This document shows positions 1 to 7,826 of a stretch of 64,000 nucleotides of DNA, piece after piece. How positions within the stretch are numbered: position 1 is the stretch's first letter; every line of letters begins with the position of its first letter. Origin of the DNA: Flavobacterium sp. WV_118_3 (GTDB lineage Bacteria > Bacteroidota > Bacteroidia > Flavobacteriales > Flavobacteriaceae); assembly GCF_039778605.1 (NCBI RefSeq), contig NZ_CP156060.1, positions 1,674,001 to 1,738,000 of the forward strand. Direction: 5' to 3'. The position numbers and the translations under genes were made by a program. The notes under the pieces are model-generated. The model was not told the DNA's origin. It searched no databases and saw nothing but the letters and a program-made list of their open reading frames with translations.

Positions 1-318
1 TGCTATATACCATCCTGTGTATCTTTCATAGAGCTGTTCTACAGATAGTTTTGTAAAATCTATGGAAAAGAAACACCAGGTTATGGGACCTGTAAAACCG
101 ATATATTCAGTACCGTCAACACTAAATTTTACTAATGAACATAATTCATAATTATGGGTTGGCCAAAACAATTCTCTCTGGTCCAAAATTATTGCGCTAT
201 CGGGCTTTTTATTGAATTCCAATGGATGCTCTATCCATTCTACCATTTCTTTAATAATAGGGTTAGTCATATCCAGCTCAGCGCTTGGTTGTTTTTTAGA
301 TTTTTCAAATAATCCCAT
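1..318 (-). CDS. Hypothetical protein, 3'-truncated by the window edge
   Basis: An open frame runs from an ATG at 318 to the left edge without a stop, giving 106 N-terminal residues. It begins MGLFEKSKKQPSAELDMTNP and later contains EWIEHPLEF, FWPTHNYELCSL and YIGFTGPITWCFFSIDF. There is no signal peptide or membrane segment, so it is probably cytoplasmic. I do not recognise the family. The mix of hydrophobic and charged residues and the absence of stops over 318 bases support real coding. The C-terminus lies outside the window. Confidence 0.6.
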   Translation of the reverse strand, partial: MGLFEKSKKQPSAELDMTNPIIKEMVEWIEHPLEFNKKPDSAIILDQRELFWPTHNYELCSLVKFSVDGTEYIGFTGPITWCFFSIDFTKLSVEQLYERYTGWYIA

Positions 319-513
319 TCTTATTGTTTTTTAAGTTATAGTAAATTACGAAAGTGAAAACGTACCCAGATTTGGAGTGCCTTCAAGGAATTCACCTAGT
401 GTGAATAATAGTATTGATTTGGTATTCAATATAAATAAAATACGTCGAATTCACATCCGCTTCCGAAAGTAAGAAAAATAGTTAATTTTAGCAATTTCTT
501 AACCAACAAGGGA

Positions 514-628
514 TCAATTTTCAGCAAAATCTTTTAAGTATGCAGTAACTTTTTCTTCTAAAATCTCAAGTAATTCCTTTTGATACTATTTATAAATATC
601 AGGAATATTCAGAACCCTATAGTATGTT
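514..628 (-). pseudogene. Possible degraded gene fragment in the 319-694 gap
   Basis: On the minus strand the stretch ending at the TGA at 514-516 reads like the C-terminal end of a protein: YQKELLEILEEKVTAYLKDF, then AEN and stop. It is preceded in frame by VLNIPDIYK and a TAG. The amphipathic, Lys/Glu-rich composition looks coding, but the in-frame stop and the lack of a usable start suggest a remnant. The rest of 319-694 shows no other gene. This is inference from composition only and could be chance. Confidence 0.25.
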
Positions 629-639
629 CATTTCGTATA

Positions 640-676
640 ACAATTAGTGAATGAAAAAATTCCATCCACTAATTGT
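640..676. terminator. Hairpin downstream of the serine hydrolase
   Basis: Inverted repeat ACAATTAGTG (640-649) / CACTAATTGT (667-676); the stem continues inwards through one mismatch into ATG/CAT. It lies 19 bases past the stop of the minus-strand hydrolase gene. A strong T-run is missing on the minus strand, so terminator or mRNA 3'-end stabiliser are both possible. Confidence 0.45.
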
Positions 677-694
677 TTTATTGAAAGCCACTCG

Positions 695-2164
695 TTATTT
701 CTCTTTTTTAATGTCGTAAACCGTAGTTTTTAGTGTATCCCTTAGTAAGGTTACCGAGTTTACTTTTCCATTACTGAAATCGAATTGTAACAAGTTCGGA
801 TAATCTACAATTTTAAATAATCCATTTTTCAAATACACTAACTCATTGTCGTTTTTCCCTTTAAAATGATCCAACAATACGGATTCTACATACAAACGAT
901 TGTTTCGTTCTACGATTTTGGTTTCCACTTTTTGCGCATAAAGGAAATCATCGTAGGTTCCGATTAGTTTTGCTTTTATGTCGGCAGGAATTTCCTGCGT
1001 TGCTCCATCCTTACTTTTTTTAGTCCAATCCATCAATGTCAGAATCGTTTTTTGCGTTTGTCCCATCACAGGAAAGCGGTTTGGTTTTTCACCGTTCGCA
1101 AGATATACAAAACCATTTCCATCGGTCATCGTGGCAAACAAACTTCCACCAACTCCGGTATTGGATCCGTTACACATAAACCATTCGTTGTTGTTATATC
1201 CAAACGATTTTTGCCATCCATACGACCAGCCACCAACAGCATTCTTTAAAACTGAAACCTCCGTTACTTTTTTGGCTATACGCTGTGAAATGACTTTATT
1301 ATTCTTATTTCGTAAGGCGTTTTGCATCTCAATAGCCAGTATTGCTAAATCGGTTGGTGTCGACCATAATCCCGATGGTCCTACTTGTGGGGTAATTGGC
1401 AAACCCGTTTTGATTACTTTTCCATCTTTATCGTGAACCAGTGCCACATTCTTTAGAAATCCAGCTTCATTCGGTTGTATCATGGTTGTGTTTTTTAAAC
1501 CAAGCGGCGAAAAAATATGGTCGTGTGCCAATTCTGCAATCGGTTTATTTAAATAGTCCTCCAATGCCATTTGAACAATGGTATAACCACCACCGCTGTA
1601 ACTCCAATCGGTTCCAGGTTCGAACGTAAATTCAATTTCTCTATCATATCTCGGAATTTGTCCCAAAAGACTTTGGGTTAGCGTTGGAATAACTTCTCCT
1701 TCATAATGGTCTTCAAACCCACTCTGAGTCGTTCCTGCGGTATGATTCAGAAACTGTTTCCAGGTCGGACTGTGGCCTTCAGTAAACTTACTTTTAGGTA
1801 AATGCCAACGTTTTAAGTACTTGTCTATCGGATCATCTAAATGGATCAAACCTTTTTCTTCCAGCATATGACAAAGAAGTGCCGTAATGGGTTTTGCAAT
1901 AGAAGCCGTAGAAAAAGCCGTATTTTCATCGATCTTTTCCGGAGCATTCATCGATTTTACGCCGAATTGATTGGAATATACGATCTTATAATTTTCGAAA
2001 ACAACAACGCTAAATCCCGGAAGTTTGTATTTTTCTAATTGTTGTTCGATCTTTAAACTATCGGTCAGAAAACCATAGTCTTTTTTTTCTGCTACAACTT
2101 TTTTACTGGTTTGACAACTAGAAATCAGTGCGACAAGGAGGAGTAAATAAAGGCTCTTTTTCAT
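695..2164 (-). CDS. Serine hydrolase, class C beta-lactamase/esterase family lipoprotein
   Basis: 489 residues. The N-terminus MKKSLYLLLLVALISSCQ is a lipoprotein signal with lipobox Cys17, so the protein is probably anchored in the cell envelope. The beta-lactamase/DD-peptidase-like fold is indicated by the nucleophile motif S88-I-A-K91, the Y189-S-G motif (inside DWSYSGGGY), and a later NTGVGGSLF stretch at the usual position of the third motif. A C-terminal domain of about 100 residues (EIPADIKAKLIGTYDD onward) is of the accessory kind seen in such hydrolases. Family members are esterases, D-aminopeptidases or peptidoglycan/peptide hydrolases; the substrate cannot be read here. It lies downstream of a 7TM-AraC regulator on the same strand (158-base gap), so the pair may be functionally linked. 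Confidence 0.85.
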   Translation of the reverse strand: MKKSLYLLLLVALISSCQTSKKVVAEKKDYGFLTDSLKIEQQLEKYKLPGFSVVVFENYKIVYSNQFGVKSMNAPEKIDENTAFSTASIAKPITALLCHMLEEKGLIHLDDPIDKYLKRWHLPKSKFTEGHSPTWKQFLNHTAGTTQSGFEDHYEGEVIPTLTQSLLGQIPRYDREIEFTFEPGTDWSYSGGGYTIVQMALEDYLNKPIAELAHDHIFSPLGLKNTTMIQPNEAGFLKNVALVHDKDGKVIKTGLPITPQVGPSGLWSTPTDLAILAIEMQNALRNKNNKVISQRIAKKVTEVSVLKNAVGGWSYGWQKSFGYNNNEWFMCNGSNTGVGGSLFATMTDGNGFVYLANGEKPNRFPVMGQTQKTILTLMDWTKKSKDGATQEIPADIKAKLIGTYDDFLYAQKVETKIVERNNRLYVESVLLDHFKGKNDNELVYLKNGLFKIVDYPNLLQFDFSNGKVNSVTLLRDTLKTTVYDIKKEK

Positions 2165-2321
2165 TTTATTGTATCGTTTTTAGGTTATAAACTTATTTCG
2201 ATACAAAGATGGGATTGTCACTACAGCTATGCGACCGAATAAAAGTAGTCGGTCACATTTTGCCTAAAAAATGCGTACGAATCGTTACAATGAGGCGTAC
2301 GAATAATTACAAAAAGCTGTA

Positions 2322-3467
2322 TTACAAATTCTTACGATAGAATGTCGGCGTGCAATTGGTATGCTTTTTAAAAGCGGTATTAAACGATGATTTGGAGTTA
2401 AAACCCACTTCGTAGAGAATTTCAAGAATGGTAAGCTCGCTTTTGGTGGTATCTCTTAAAATTTCCATCGCACTTTCGATACGATAAGTATTGACAAAAT
2501 CATAAAAATGCTGTCTTAATTGATGATTGATCAAAAGCGATAAATCGCGAACCGGAATTCCGATCTGTTTTGAAACATCCTGTATGGTTAGCGCCGGATT
2601 CAGAAATGGTTTTTCTTCGGTCATAAATTGCTTTAATTTCAACAATTCTTCCGTATACAGACTTTCATTATCTTCTTTTACGGATGGTGCTTTGCTTTTT
2701 TCTTCCGACACCATCTCGTCAACCAGTTTTAATTTGGTATCAATATTTCTAAAAAGACCGGGGTTGTTTAAGGCTTTAAACAGGTACCAGCAAATAATAA
2801 AAAGCTGCGATAATTGAAGTCCGATTTTTATGGCGTCCGACAGGTGTGGATAATCCGAAAATTTAAGAATGTTTTTTAAAAGCGCTACCAGATAGATAAT
2901 GGTTAATACCAGCGTAAACTGGAATAGCCAATTATAGGAATTGATATGCTTACCGGCGTAATTTTCGAGATAGAGTTTCTTTGATTTTCGCAATACCTTA
3001 AAAACAGCAATCAGATAGATCACAATTTGCACGTGTATCATAATATGGATCAGCTGAACTTCGATCCTACTCTGACGATTCTGAATAAAACTAATTTTCT
3101 CCGCAATATCTACAGTATAAAAACGAGGTAGTAACATCAGATTCACAATCAAAAACGGAAGCAGATGGACTAAATGTTGTGGTTTCAGTTTAAAATCGGA
3201 ATAACAAACGGATAATACATAAAGGTAAAAGACCGGAATTTGCAGGAAAGCAAAGGTAGTCCGTAGCATTCCAAGATTGGATGGACCGTTGACCAAACTA
3301 TTCACTAAAGGTTCGCTAACATCAATTGCATTGATCACTAAAAAAAGTGCCAATAGCACATTACTACTTTTGTGCTCCGTTTTAGCAGTTATCAGGAAAA
3401 AAGCAAGAAACAACGAAATAAACAACGAGATTATGGTCACAATATTTAGTAAATTCATGTTTTCCAT
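2322..3467 (-). CDS. Membrane-anchored AraC-family transcriptional regulator (7TM-HTH)
   Basis: 381 residues. About 215 N-terminal residues form several hydrophobic segments (such as NIVTIISLFISLFLAFFLI near 10-28), consistent with a seven-helix membrane sensor. After a linker of about 50 residues the C-terminus (about 285-381) is an AraC-type double helix-turn-helix: LTIQDVSKQIGIPVRDLSLL for the first HTH and ILEILYEVGFNSKSSFNTAF plus TPTFYRK for the second, the latter matching the AraC signature. This architecture is common in Flavobacteriia. It probably senses a membrane or envelope signal and acts on nearby genes; the serine hydrolase immediately downstream on the same strand is the obvious candidate. 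Target and ligand are unknown. Confidence 0.85.
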   Translation of the reverse strand: MENMNLLNIVTIISLFISLFLAFFLITAKTEHKSSNVLLALFLVINAIDVSEPLVNSLVNGPSNLGMLRTTFAFLQIPVFYLYVLSVCYSDFKLKPQHLVHLLPFLIVNLMLLPRFYTVDIAEKISFIQNRQSRIEVQLIHIMIHVQIVIYLIAVFKVLRKSKKLYLENYAGKHINSYNWLFQFTLVLTIIYLVALLKNILKFSDYPHLSDAIKIGLQLSQLFIICWYLFKALNNPGLFRNIDTKLKLVDEMVSEEKSKAPSVKEDNESLYTEELLKLKQFMTEEKPFLNPALTIQDVSKQIGIPVRDLSLLINHQLRQHFYDFVNTYRIESAMEILRDTTKSELTILEILYEVGFNSKSSFNTAFKKHTNCTPTFYRKNL

Positions 3468-3656
3468 TTCGTATGCTTCTTAGTTTATCGTTATTTTATT
3501 TGTATCCTTTTCATCGGAATTTCCAAATGTCTTGAAATTCAAAATCCGATAGGTGCAAATATAAAAATTAGATCGACATTCGATCTATTTTTCCTACGGG
3601 GAAAACACTGCGATACGTGTTGTTTTATTTAGGAGTAAAGGATACTGTCGTTTGTC

Positions 3657-4010
3657 TTACGCATCGATATTCTTGTTTTTTTGCCACGGGAATTTGCCTT
3701 CGATTTCCACTTCGAGCGATAGGCTTAAAAAGGTTCGAATCAATACAATTATAGCCAACGACAGCACGCGATCCATGGTTGGTTCGGTGACTACGGTTCC
3801 AATGATATCACCGGCTACTAAGATTTCCAAACCGAGTAATATTCCTTTACCGAGTTCTTGTCGGAGTATTTTATACGAACGCGGAACGGTTCCTTGTAAC
3901 GTAAAAATAAACTTTCCCATCGCGATTACGACGCCAATAATGATGGTAATAATTCCCGCAATTTCAATTCCTTTGGCAACATATTCGATATAGGTTTTTA
4001 TTTCTTCCAT
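3657..4010 (-). CDS. DUF1622 family small membrane protein
   Basis: 117 residues with about three hydrophobic segments (GIEIAGIITIIIGVVIAMG, GILLGLEILVAGDIIGTVV, VLSLAIIVLIRTFLSLSLEV). The LGLEILVAGDII segment and overall length match the DUF1622 family of inner-membrane proteins. No biochemical role is established. It is flanked by its own intergenic spaces and looks monocistronic. Confidence 0.75.
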   Translation of the reverse strand: MEEIKTYIEYVAKGIEIAGIITIIIGVVIAMGKFIFTLQGTVPRSYKILRQELGKGILLGLEILVAGDIIGTVVTEPTMDRVLSLAIIVLIRTFLSLSLEVEIEGKFPWQKNKNIDA

Positions 4011-4043
4011 TTTTTAACGTGATTATAGTTCCTTAAAAATACA

Positions 4044-4069
4044 AAATCCCAACCAAATGGCTGGGATTT
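4044..4069 (-). terminator. Rho-independent terminator after the nuclease-like gene
   Basis: AAATCCCA (4044-4051) pairs with TGGGATTT (4062-4069). Read on the minus strand, the hairpin is followed by a T-rich stretch (TTTTGTATTTTT). It lies downstream of the minus-strand gene ending at 4152. Confidence 0.6.
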
Positions 4070-4151
4070 ACTTTTATAGGACGGATTACACCGAGGCTTT
4101 AGCCGAACTGATGAAATAAATCCGTGCTATCGGGTGTTATTGTGAATATTT

Positions 4152-4958
4152 TTAAGATGGGCTATAGGTTTGAACGATTTTACTAATACGATTCCAGATT
4201 AACCCACTATTTATAGAAGTTTTTTCCCTGTCTAATTCATATACACCTCTAAAACGATACATAACATCTCCTAAAGGTGATTTTACCCGGGCAAACACAA
4301 TACGTCTGTGATATGGCAAATTAATTATTTTCTCTGTATGCCTTTCTGTTAATTCATTATTTTTAGATTTTTCGGTTATAATATTCTCATCATCGGAAAT
4401 AGAATTATTCCAATCACCATTTTCATACAATTTAGGAAACCAAATCACAACATTCTCTTCTATTGGATGATTTATCCCACCAGTCCAAATGCTTTTATCT
4501 TTAAATTTTTTACCGAAACAACTGGCAGCATCCGTCATACGTAGAAAAGCACAATTATCATCAATTGAAATTGTTCCTTTTATTATATACCTTTCTGGAT
4601 CGTATTCTTTTTCGGGTATCCAAGGTTTAAAATCAAGATCAGAATTCTTTAACCTTTTAACTTCTTGAACAATAGCATCAATTTGTTCATGTACATTTTC
4701 CAAACCTTTAGAAATATCAACTCTTCTAAACTGATGTCCTTTTGTAGCATTAACAACATCTAATTCTCGAATTTGATCTTGCTCTTTTTGACTTAAATGA
4801 TAAGGTTCATCCACTTCAATATGAAGACCAAATTGAGGAAAATACATATCGGTTAAAGCCCGTTTATTTTCAGGACGACTTACATATTGCTGTGTTATTA
4901 TTTTTATCGATAAATCATTTAATAAATGATAGATACGAGTAACAACATATATTTTCAA
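4152..4958 (-). CDS. Putative PD-(D/E)XK (DUF559/Vsr-like) endonuclease with an extra C-terminal domain
   Basis: 268 residues. Residues about 33-82 carry a Vsr/DUF559-like nuclease signature: D37 in TDMYFPQFGL, then HIEVD (E48, D50), PYHLSQKEQDQ and a hydrophilic QFRRVDI strand at 77-83. Residues about 115-268 form a second domain with IWFPKLYENGDW and RRIVFARVKSPLGDVMYRF, ending in a WNRISKIVQTY segment. A nuclease followed by a reader domain resembles the order in PvuRts1I/AbaSI-type modification-dependent restriction enzymes, but I cannot confirm that relationship. The start is a TTG at 4958: an in-frame TAG lies seven codons upstream of it and no ATG lies before the nuclease core. No methyltransferase is adjacent. 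Base composition is more AT-rich than its neighbours, which hints at recent acquisition. Confidence 0.55.
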   Translation of the reverse strand: MKIYVVTRIYHLLNDLSIKIITQQYVSRPENKRALTDMYFPQFGLHIEVDEPYHLSQKEQDQIRELDVVNATKGHQFRRVDISKGLENVHEQIDAIVQEVKRLKNSDLDFKPWIPEKEYDPERYIIKGTISIDDNCAFLRMTDAASCFGKKFKDKSIWTGGINHPIEENVVIWFPKLYENGDWNNSISDDENIITEKSKNNELTERHTEKIINLPYHRRIVFARVKSPLGDVMYRFRGVYELDREKTSINSGLIWNRISKIVQTYSPS

Positions 4959-5106
4959 ATCGTTTCTTTTGAGTTCGCGCTAAAGTACGGGTAATATATT
5001 CTATTTGATTCATAGGTATTCTATATAAAGTATTTAAAGCTATTTGTTTTCTTTATCTTGATATTTTTAATCAAATTTACGATTTCAAACAAAATCCGAA
5101 TATTTT

Positions 5107-6537
5107 CTACTTCTTCGTAAACCCCTTCCGGGTCATTTCGCCCCAACCGTTGGTGCCCATGACTTTGTCTTTATAACCAACCAAGGCGGCATATACCGTT
5201 AACGGATGGAAATAGAACGGTTCGATAAAAGCCGCCAACAAGAGTTTTAAAAAATCGGCTTGTTTGGGGTATTTATGGTAGGTACGCTCTTCGCAGTATA
5301 AGGCGATAACCGAAAAGAAAATCGCAAAAGTGTAGACAAACAGCACCAGTAAAAAGAAAAAATGCCAGTTGAGTAAACCCAATACTAAAAACACTATGGT
5401 TGTGAGCACTCCGATAAATTCGATTCCGGGTGCCAGAAATTCAAATAACGTCCAATATGGAATACTGATCATCCCCAAAAGTTTGTATTTCGGGTTTAGG
5501 CACATTTTTTTGTGAAAACTTAATGTTTCTATGGTTCCGCGCATCCAACGGCTTCGCTGTTTTTTAAAAATCTTAAAATCCTCCGGAGCTTCCGTCCAAC
5601 ATAGCGGATCGGGAATATAACTCACCGAATATGGTAATTTTTTTTCGAGCATATAGCGACGCATCCGTACGACCAACTCCATGTCCTCGCCTACGGTTTT
5701 GGTGCTATATCCTCCCGCTAATAAGGCAATTTCTTTATCGAACGCACCAAAAGCACCGCTGATCAATAATAGTCCGTCGAGTCTCCCCCATGCCATTCTT
5801 CCCAAAAGGAAGGCGCGCAAATATTCCAAAACCTGAATCCGGGATAACAATCGGTCCGGAACGTTTACTTCAACCATACGGCCATTTTTAATCACACATT
5901 GGTTGGCAATCCGAACCACACCTCCGGTGGCAATAATTCGCTTCCCGTAGGACTCCAAAAAAGGTTTTGCCAGTTTAAGCAGGGCGTCTTTATCCAGAAT
6001 ACAATCCACATCGATACAAACTACATAAGGATATTCGGCGATGTTAAGTCCGGCATTTAGCGCATCGGCTTTACCGCCATTATCTTTATCAACGACAATC
6101 AATTTTTTAAAGGCCGCATTTCGGGAGCGGTATAAACCTCGGATTTTTTGCGTTTCGATTTTGGAATGGACTTCCAATTCCGTTAGTTCCAGATCATAGG
6201 TTTTGATCAGAATTTCCATCGAGTCGTCTTTACTTCCATCGTTCACTACAATCACCTGGTAGTTGTTGTAATTCAATGACAATAAGGATTTTACATTTTC
6301 TTCAATCGTAAATCCTTCGTTATAGGCCGGTGCAATCAGCGAAAGTTTGGGCGCAAATTCACTGGTGAGCAATACGTCATAGTCGACAAAGCTGTTCTTT
6401 TTAAGGTAGTCTCGCAATTCTTTAGCGGACAAATAGGCCAATATCAGGTAGGAAGACATGATCAATATTGCATAACCCAGAATAAGGTTTAAATAAAGAT
6501 CGATAAAAAATACTAGTTCATCACTTAAAAAAGTCAT
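5107..6537 (-). CDS. Membrane glycosyltransferase, family 2 (processive polysaccharide synthase-like)
   Basis: 476 residues. One N-terminal hydrophobic segment (about 10-35) is followed by a GT-2 catalytic domain: LSLIAPAYNE (66-74), VVNDGS, the D176-V-D178 metal/nucleotide motif, G284-E-D acceptor motif and Q327-R-S-R-W331. Three to four C-terminal membrane segments follow (about 350-460). This layout matches BcsA/PgaC/hyaluronan-synthase-like enzymes that make and export beta-linked polysaccharide. It is the last gene of an operon with a hybrid kinase, a single-domain response regulator and a HEAT protein, so polymer synthesis is probably under signalling control. The sugar donor cannot be told from the sequence. 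Confidence 0.85.
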   Translation of the reverse strand: MTFLSDELVFFIDLYLNLILGYAILIMSSYLILAYLSAKELRDYLKKNSFVDYDVLLTSEFAPKLSLIAPAYNEGFTIEENVKSLLSLNYNNYQVIVVNDGSKDDSMEILIKTYDLELTELEVHSKIETQKIRGLYRSRNAAFKKLIVVDKDNGGKADALNAGLNIAEYPYVVCIDVDCILDKDALLKLAKPFLESYGKRIIATGGVVRIANQCVIKNGRMVEVNVPDRLLSRIQVLEYLRAFLLGRMAWGRLDGLLLISGAFGAFDKEIALLAGGYSTKTVGEDMELVVRMRRYMLEKKLPYSVSYIPDPLCWTEAPEDFKIFKKQRSRWMRGTIETLSFHKKMCLNPKYKLLGMISIPYWTLFEFLAPGIEFIGVLTTIVFLVLGLLNWHFFFLLVLFVYTFAIFFSVIALYCEERTYHKYPKQADFLKLLLAAFIEPFYFHPLTVYAALVGYKDKVMGTNGWGEMTRKGFTKK

Positions 6538-6547
6538 CTGCCCAGGG

Positions 6548-7369
6548 TTAATCGGTTAATTGCTGCAATACGCTTTGCGCTTCATATTTTAGAAAAGTAT
6601 TTGGTGCCTGTGTTGCCAATTGTTCGACAAACGGTACTTTTTGCGTCAGTTTTAGCTCTTTGATCAATTTTAATCCCAACGCCACTACAGTAGTATTTTT
6701 GGATTCCAACAGCTCTTCAATTCCCTGCCTATCGCCAACATCGTGTTTTTTAAACGCCGCTATGATGTTGACCTGTGTCCAGTCGTCGATCGGATACGGA
6801 TGTTCAGTCAGGTGTGCGATTCCTTTTGTCCCTTCCAGTTTAATACAGGCGTTGATGGCTGTAATCTGCAGGGTTTTGTTGCGCGCTTTGGAACTGATCA
6901 GTATGGTATCGAAAACTTCGTGAACGTTCATTTCGGCCAGTTCGGTAATCCCTTTGCAACGAACATCCCATTTCGAGCTTTTAAGCTTTTTTAAGGAATC
7001 TTTTTTTAATCCGGAATCCTTATAAAACTGTTCCAGCTTGCGCGCATAAACGCCATCGTAATTTTTATGAAGATTGATAACCGATTCTGTGGTGAATTCT
7101 CTAAAAAAACGGTTATCCTTTAGCTTTTTATAGTTTTCATTCTGAATGATTTCCGAAAACGGAAGGTCTTCAAAAACCACCGTAAACAGTAGCTTATCGA
7201 TTAGTAAACCGTATTCCGTACGAAGTCTTTCATTTTTTATATGGCTATTCCGACTACTAATGATCAATACATATAAGATAATGGAAGCTGCCATAAACAG
7301 GCAAATGGATCCGATTAAAAAAGGTTCATTCCATGTACCATGTGTGTAAAGTTCCCTAAGGTGTTTCAT
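6548..7369 (-). CDS. HEAT-repeat membrane protein
   Basis: 273 residues. One transmembrane segment near the N-terminus (about 18-37, IGSICLFMAASIILYVLII) is followed by a cytoplasmic helical region. Residues about 130-270 contain HEAT-type repeats (KSSKWDVRCKGITELAEM; AIAACIKLEG-type helices; EELLESKNTTVVALGLKLI). Such repeats usually bind proteins. It sits 10 bases upstream of the glycosyltransferase and 27 bases downstream of the response regulator, so it may link the phosphorelay to the synthase. That role is inference from position. Confidence 0.75.
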   Translation of the reverse strand: MKHLRELYTHGTWNEPFLIGSICLFMAASIILYVLIISSRNSHIKNERLRTEYGLLIDKLLFTVVFEDLPFSEIIQNENYKKLKDNRFFREFTTESVINLHKNYDGVYARKLEQFYKDSGLKKDSLKKLKSSKWDVRCKGITELAEMNVHEVFDTILISSKARNKTLQITAINACIKLEGTKGIAHLTEHPYPIDDWTQVNIIAAFKKHDVGDRQGIEELLESKNTTVVALGLKLIKELKLTQKVPFVEQLATQAPNTFLKYEAQSVLQQLTD

Positions 7370-7396
7370 TGTAGCAACGTAGTAGTAAAAATTATA

Positions 7397-7762
7397 TTAA
7401 ATACGAATACCTAATAACTTATTAATGCGTACTAAAAGTACTGCCGGACTAACCGGTTTGGCAATAAATTCGTTGGCTCCTATGTCGAAAGAATCCAATT
7501 CGGTTTGTTCTACACCGGAAGAAGTGAGTATGATTACCGGAATATCCGATTGAATCCGTTGGCGGATGTATTGTGTAATTTCCATTCCGCTACTACCCGG
7601 CATATTAATATCGGTTAGTACCAAATCGTAATTATTGGTTTCAATGGCTTCCAATGCTTCTTTACCATCTGAAAACTGATCGACCTCATACCCTTTCGAT
7701 TCTAAGAAAAAGGATAATGATTTGCGTAGGATGTCATTGTCTTCCGCTAAAACTATTCTCAT
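7397..7762 (-). CDS. Single-domain response regulator (CheY-like)
   Basis: 121 residues, a complete receiver domain and nothing else. The acidic pocket is formed by E7-D8, the phospho-acceptor is D51 (LVLTDINMP), the switch Thr lies in VIILTSSG and the conserved Lys in FIAKPVSP. With no output domain it must act by protein contact. It lies 64 bases downstream of the hybrid kinase, whose HPt domain is the likely phosphodonor, and upstream of the HEAT and glycosyltransferase genes. Confidence 0.9.
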   Translation of the reverse strand: MRIVLAEDNDILRKSLSFFLESKGYEVDQFSDGKEALEAIETNNYDLVLTDINMPGSSGMEITQYIRQRIQSDIPVIILTSSGVEQTELDSFDIGANEFIAKPVSPAVLLVRINKLLGIRI

Positions 7763-7826
7763 CGATTTTATATTTATTTTGGAGCGAGCGTTTATAAATG
7801 AGACAAAGCTGTCTCTTATCGTTCTT

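Noticed and set aside
4100..4130. CTGATGA near 4108 looked like a hammerhead ribozyme core
   Set aside because: No GAAA strand and no flanking stems I, II and III could be drawn.
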